Of a stretch of 6,550 bases of DNA, positions 5,540-6,550 are shown one piece after another (within the stretch, counting starts at the first letter, position 1; each line of letters begins with the position of its first letter). This DNA is from Actinomycetota bacterium (GTDB taxonomy: Bacteria > Actinomycetota > Actinomycetes > Mycobacteriales > Mycobacteriaceae). The translations under genes were made by a program, and so were the position numbers. The stretch covers positions 1 through 6,550 of the forward strand of contig SYAA01000132.1 of assembly GCA_005789055.1 (NCBI GenBank), in the 5' to 3' direction. The notes under the pieces are model-generated. The model made no database searches and was not told the DNA's origin. It saw nothing but the letters and a program-made list of their open reading frames with translations.

Positions 5540-6549
5540 GTGACCATCGAGCGCAGCCGTTCGGTCTTCTCCGGGGTCCAGCCTGGCGGCTGCATCACCG
5601 CCGCCCAGGCATTTACTACGTCTTTGACGTACCGGTGGCCGTGGCCATCGGGCACGTCGACCGCCACCGCCATGTCGGCGGACACCTGCAGGAAAGTCAC
5701 GACCGGTATCCATCTCATGTCGCCGGAGACGTCGTAACCGCGCGGTTCGCGCAGCCAATCCGGTTCTGAGAACAGCAGATCCGGGTTCCACCAGGCGATC
5801 GGGTCGGACGCATGCTGCAGGTAGGCCACCCTCGGCTGACCCCAGGTGGTCTCGGGTCGGCCGAGGTTCTCCGCTCGCGCGGCGAACCGAACGTTCGCAC
5901 CGTTATCGAAAATCGGCAGCCACTCCGGTGACCCGGGATCCCGGTTGGCGAGGATGTCATCGCGCATGGTGTTGTTGAACGTCGGACCGGAGAACAGCGC
6001 GCCGTTGGTCCGGGCGATGATGTTGTTGGGGCTCAGGAATGGCGCCTCCCCCCCGAAGGAGCCGAGGCTCTCCCCGAAAACCACGATCTTGGGCCGCTGG
6101 GCCTCCGGGAGGGCCCGCACCCTCTCATCCACCGCTTCGAAGAGGGCTTGGCCGGCCTGGCGGGCGTTCTCCTTATCGACCAGGAACGACAGCCAACTCG
6201 GCAGGAACGAGTACTGCATGCTCACGATCGCGGTGTCGCCGTTGTACATGTACTCCAGCGAGTCGGCCTCGGCGGCGTTGATCCAACCGGTACCTGTCGT
6301 GGTGGCCACCGCGATGACCTTTCGTTGTAGGCCCCCCTCGCGTTCGAGTTCGCGGGCGGCCAACTCCGCGGTCGCGCGGATTCCGTCGGCGGAATGCAGT
6401 CCTGCGTAGGCACGGATGGGTTCGACGGCAGGGGCGTTGTTGAACGCGGTGAGTTGGGCGACGGTCGGGCCGCCGCGGATGAAGATGCGCCCCTGATGGC
6501 CGAGTGAGTCCCAGGACACCAGCGAACCGGGGCCACCGGAACGCAGCGC
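5521..6549 (-). CDS. Alpha/beta-hydrolase family protein, C-terminal catalytic part (5' end outside window)
   Basis: The visible 342 residues are the catalytic domain of the two-part mycobacterial alpha/beta-hydrolase family (Pfam Abhydrolase_9, with a membrane-spanning N-terminal half in full-length members; M. tuberculosis Rv1069c is about 587 residues, from memory). The frame stays open to the window edge, so the GTG at 6519 is probably internal. Counting from that codon, the segment VATTTGTGWIN (71-81) precedes a nucleophile elbow GESLG (149-153) with Ser151 (codon 6069-6067). HASDP (236-240) is a likely site for the acid Asp239, and DGHGHRY (291-297) supplies the His. The membrane half would lie to the right of the window. 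Physiological substrate unknown; a lipid or wax ester role is only a guess. It is followed on the same strand by the lpqV-like gene after a 91-bp gap that contains the tandem repeat. Confidence 0.9.
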   Translation of the reverse strand, partial: ALRSGGPGSLVSWDSLGHQGRIFIRGGPTVAQLTAFNNAPAVEPIRAYAGLHSADGIRATAELAARELEREGGLQRKVIAVATTTGTGWINAAEADSLEYMYNGDTAIVSMQYSFLPSWLSFLVDKENARQAGQALFEAVDERVRALPEAQRPKIVVFGESLGSFGGEAPFLSPNNIIARTNGALFSGPTFNNTMRDDILANRDPGSPEWLPIFDNGANVRFAARAENLGRPETTWGQPRVAYLQHASDPIAWWNPDLLFSEPDWLREPRGYDVSGDMRWIPVVTFLQVSADMAVAVDVPDGHGHRYVKDVVNAWAAVMQPPGWTPEKTERLRSMVTQDYPQ

Positions 6550-6550
6550 C

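Noticed and set aside
5846..6409. Plus-strand open frame of 187 codons over the alpha/beta-hydrolase
   Set aside because: It is antisense to the codons carrying the GESLG nucleophile motif, has Ser/Arg/Ala-rich composition, and shows no start signal. It is a shadow frame.

Overview
The window reads as chromosomal DNA of a high-GC actinobacterium, most likely a non-tuberculous Mycobacterium/Mycolicibacterium. Codon third positions are strongly G/C biased. GTG and ATG starts are mixed, and promoters of the TAnnnT type sit directly before ATG codons. One lipoprotein matches the mycobacterial LpqV family. I see no rRNA, tRNA, CRISPR array, insertion sequence or phage gene.

Left half, plus strand (1-3972): the 3' part of a PotD-like substrate-binding protein, then two permease genes of the PotB and PotC type. 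The permease genes are packed tightly (5-nt gap, then a 4-nt ATGA overlap). The ATPase (PotA-like) is not here and presumably lies upstream. After 48 bp comes a complete Rieske non-haem iron oxygenase of the GbcA/CntA-like alpha-subunit type, preceded by what looks like its own leaderless promoter. An attractive but unproven reading is that the transporter imports an amine or quaternary amine and the oxygenase starts its oxidation.

Right half, minus strand (6550-3979), reading right to left: the C-terminal part of an alpha/beta-hydrolase of the two-domain mycobacterial family (Rv1069c-like), an LpqV-like lipoprotein, and a patatin-like serine hydrolase of the RssA/Rv1063c type. From memory, the same genes occur in this order and strand in M. 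tuberculosis (Rv1069c ... lpqV/Rv1064c, Rv1063c). This half is therefore probably the conserved mycobacterial locus and the transporter/oxygenase block the variable neighbour. The two halves converge tail to tail with only 6 bp between stop codons.

The most unusual structure is a three-copy, about 24-bp tandem repeat (5470-5539) that spans the stop codon of the alpha/beta-hydrolase and fills much of the gap before lpqV. No clearly new defence or mobile system is visible. The best leads are the transporter-oxygenase pairing, the repeat, and two promoters with identical leaderless geometry. There is no gene-free stretch longer than 300 bases; the longest gap, before lpqV, is 91 bp.
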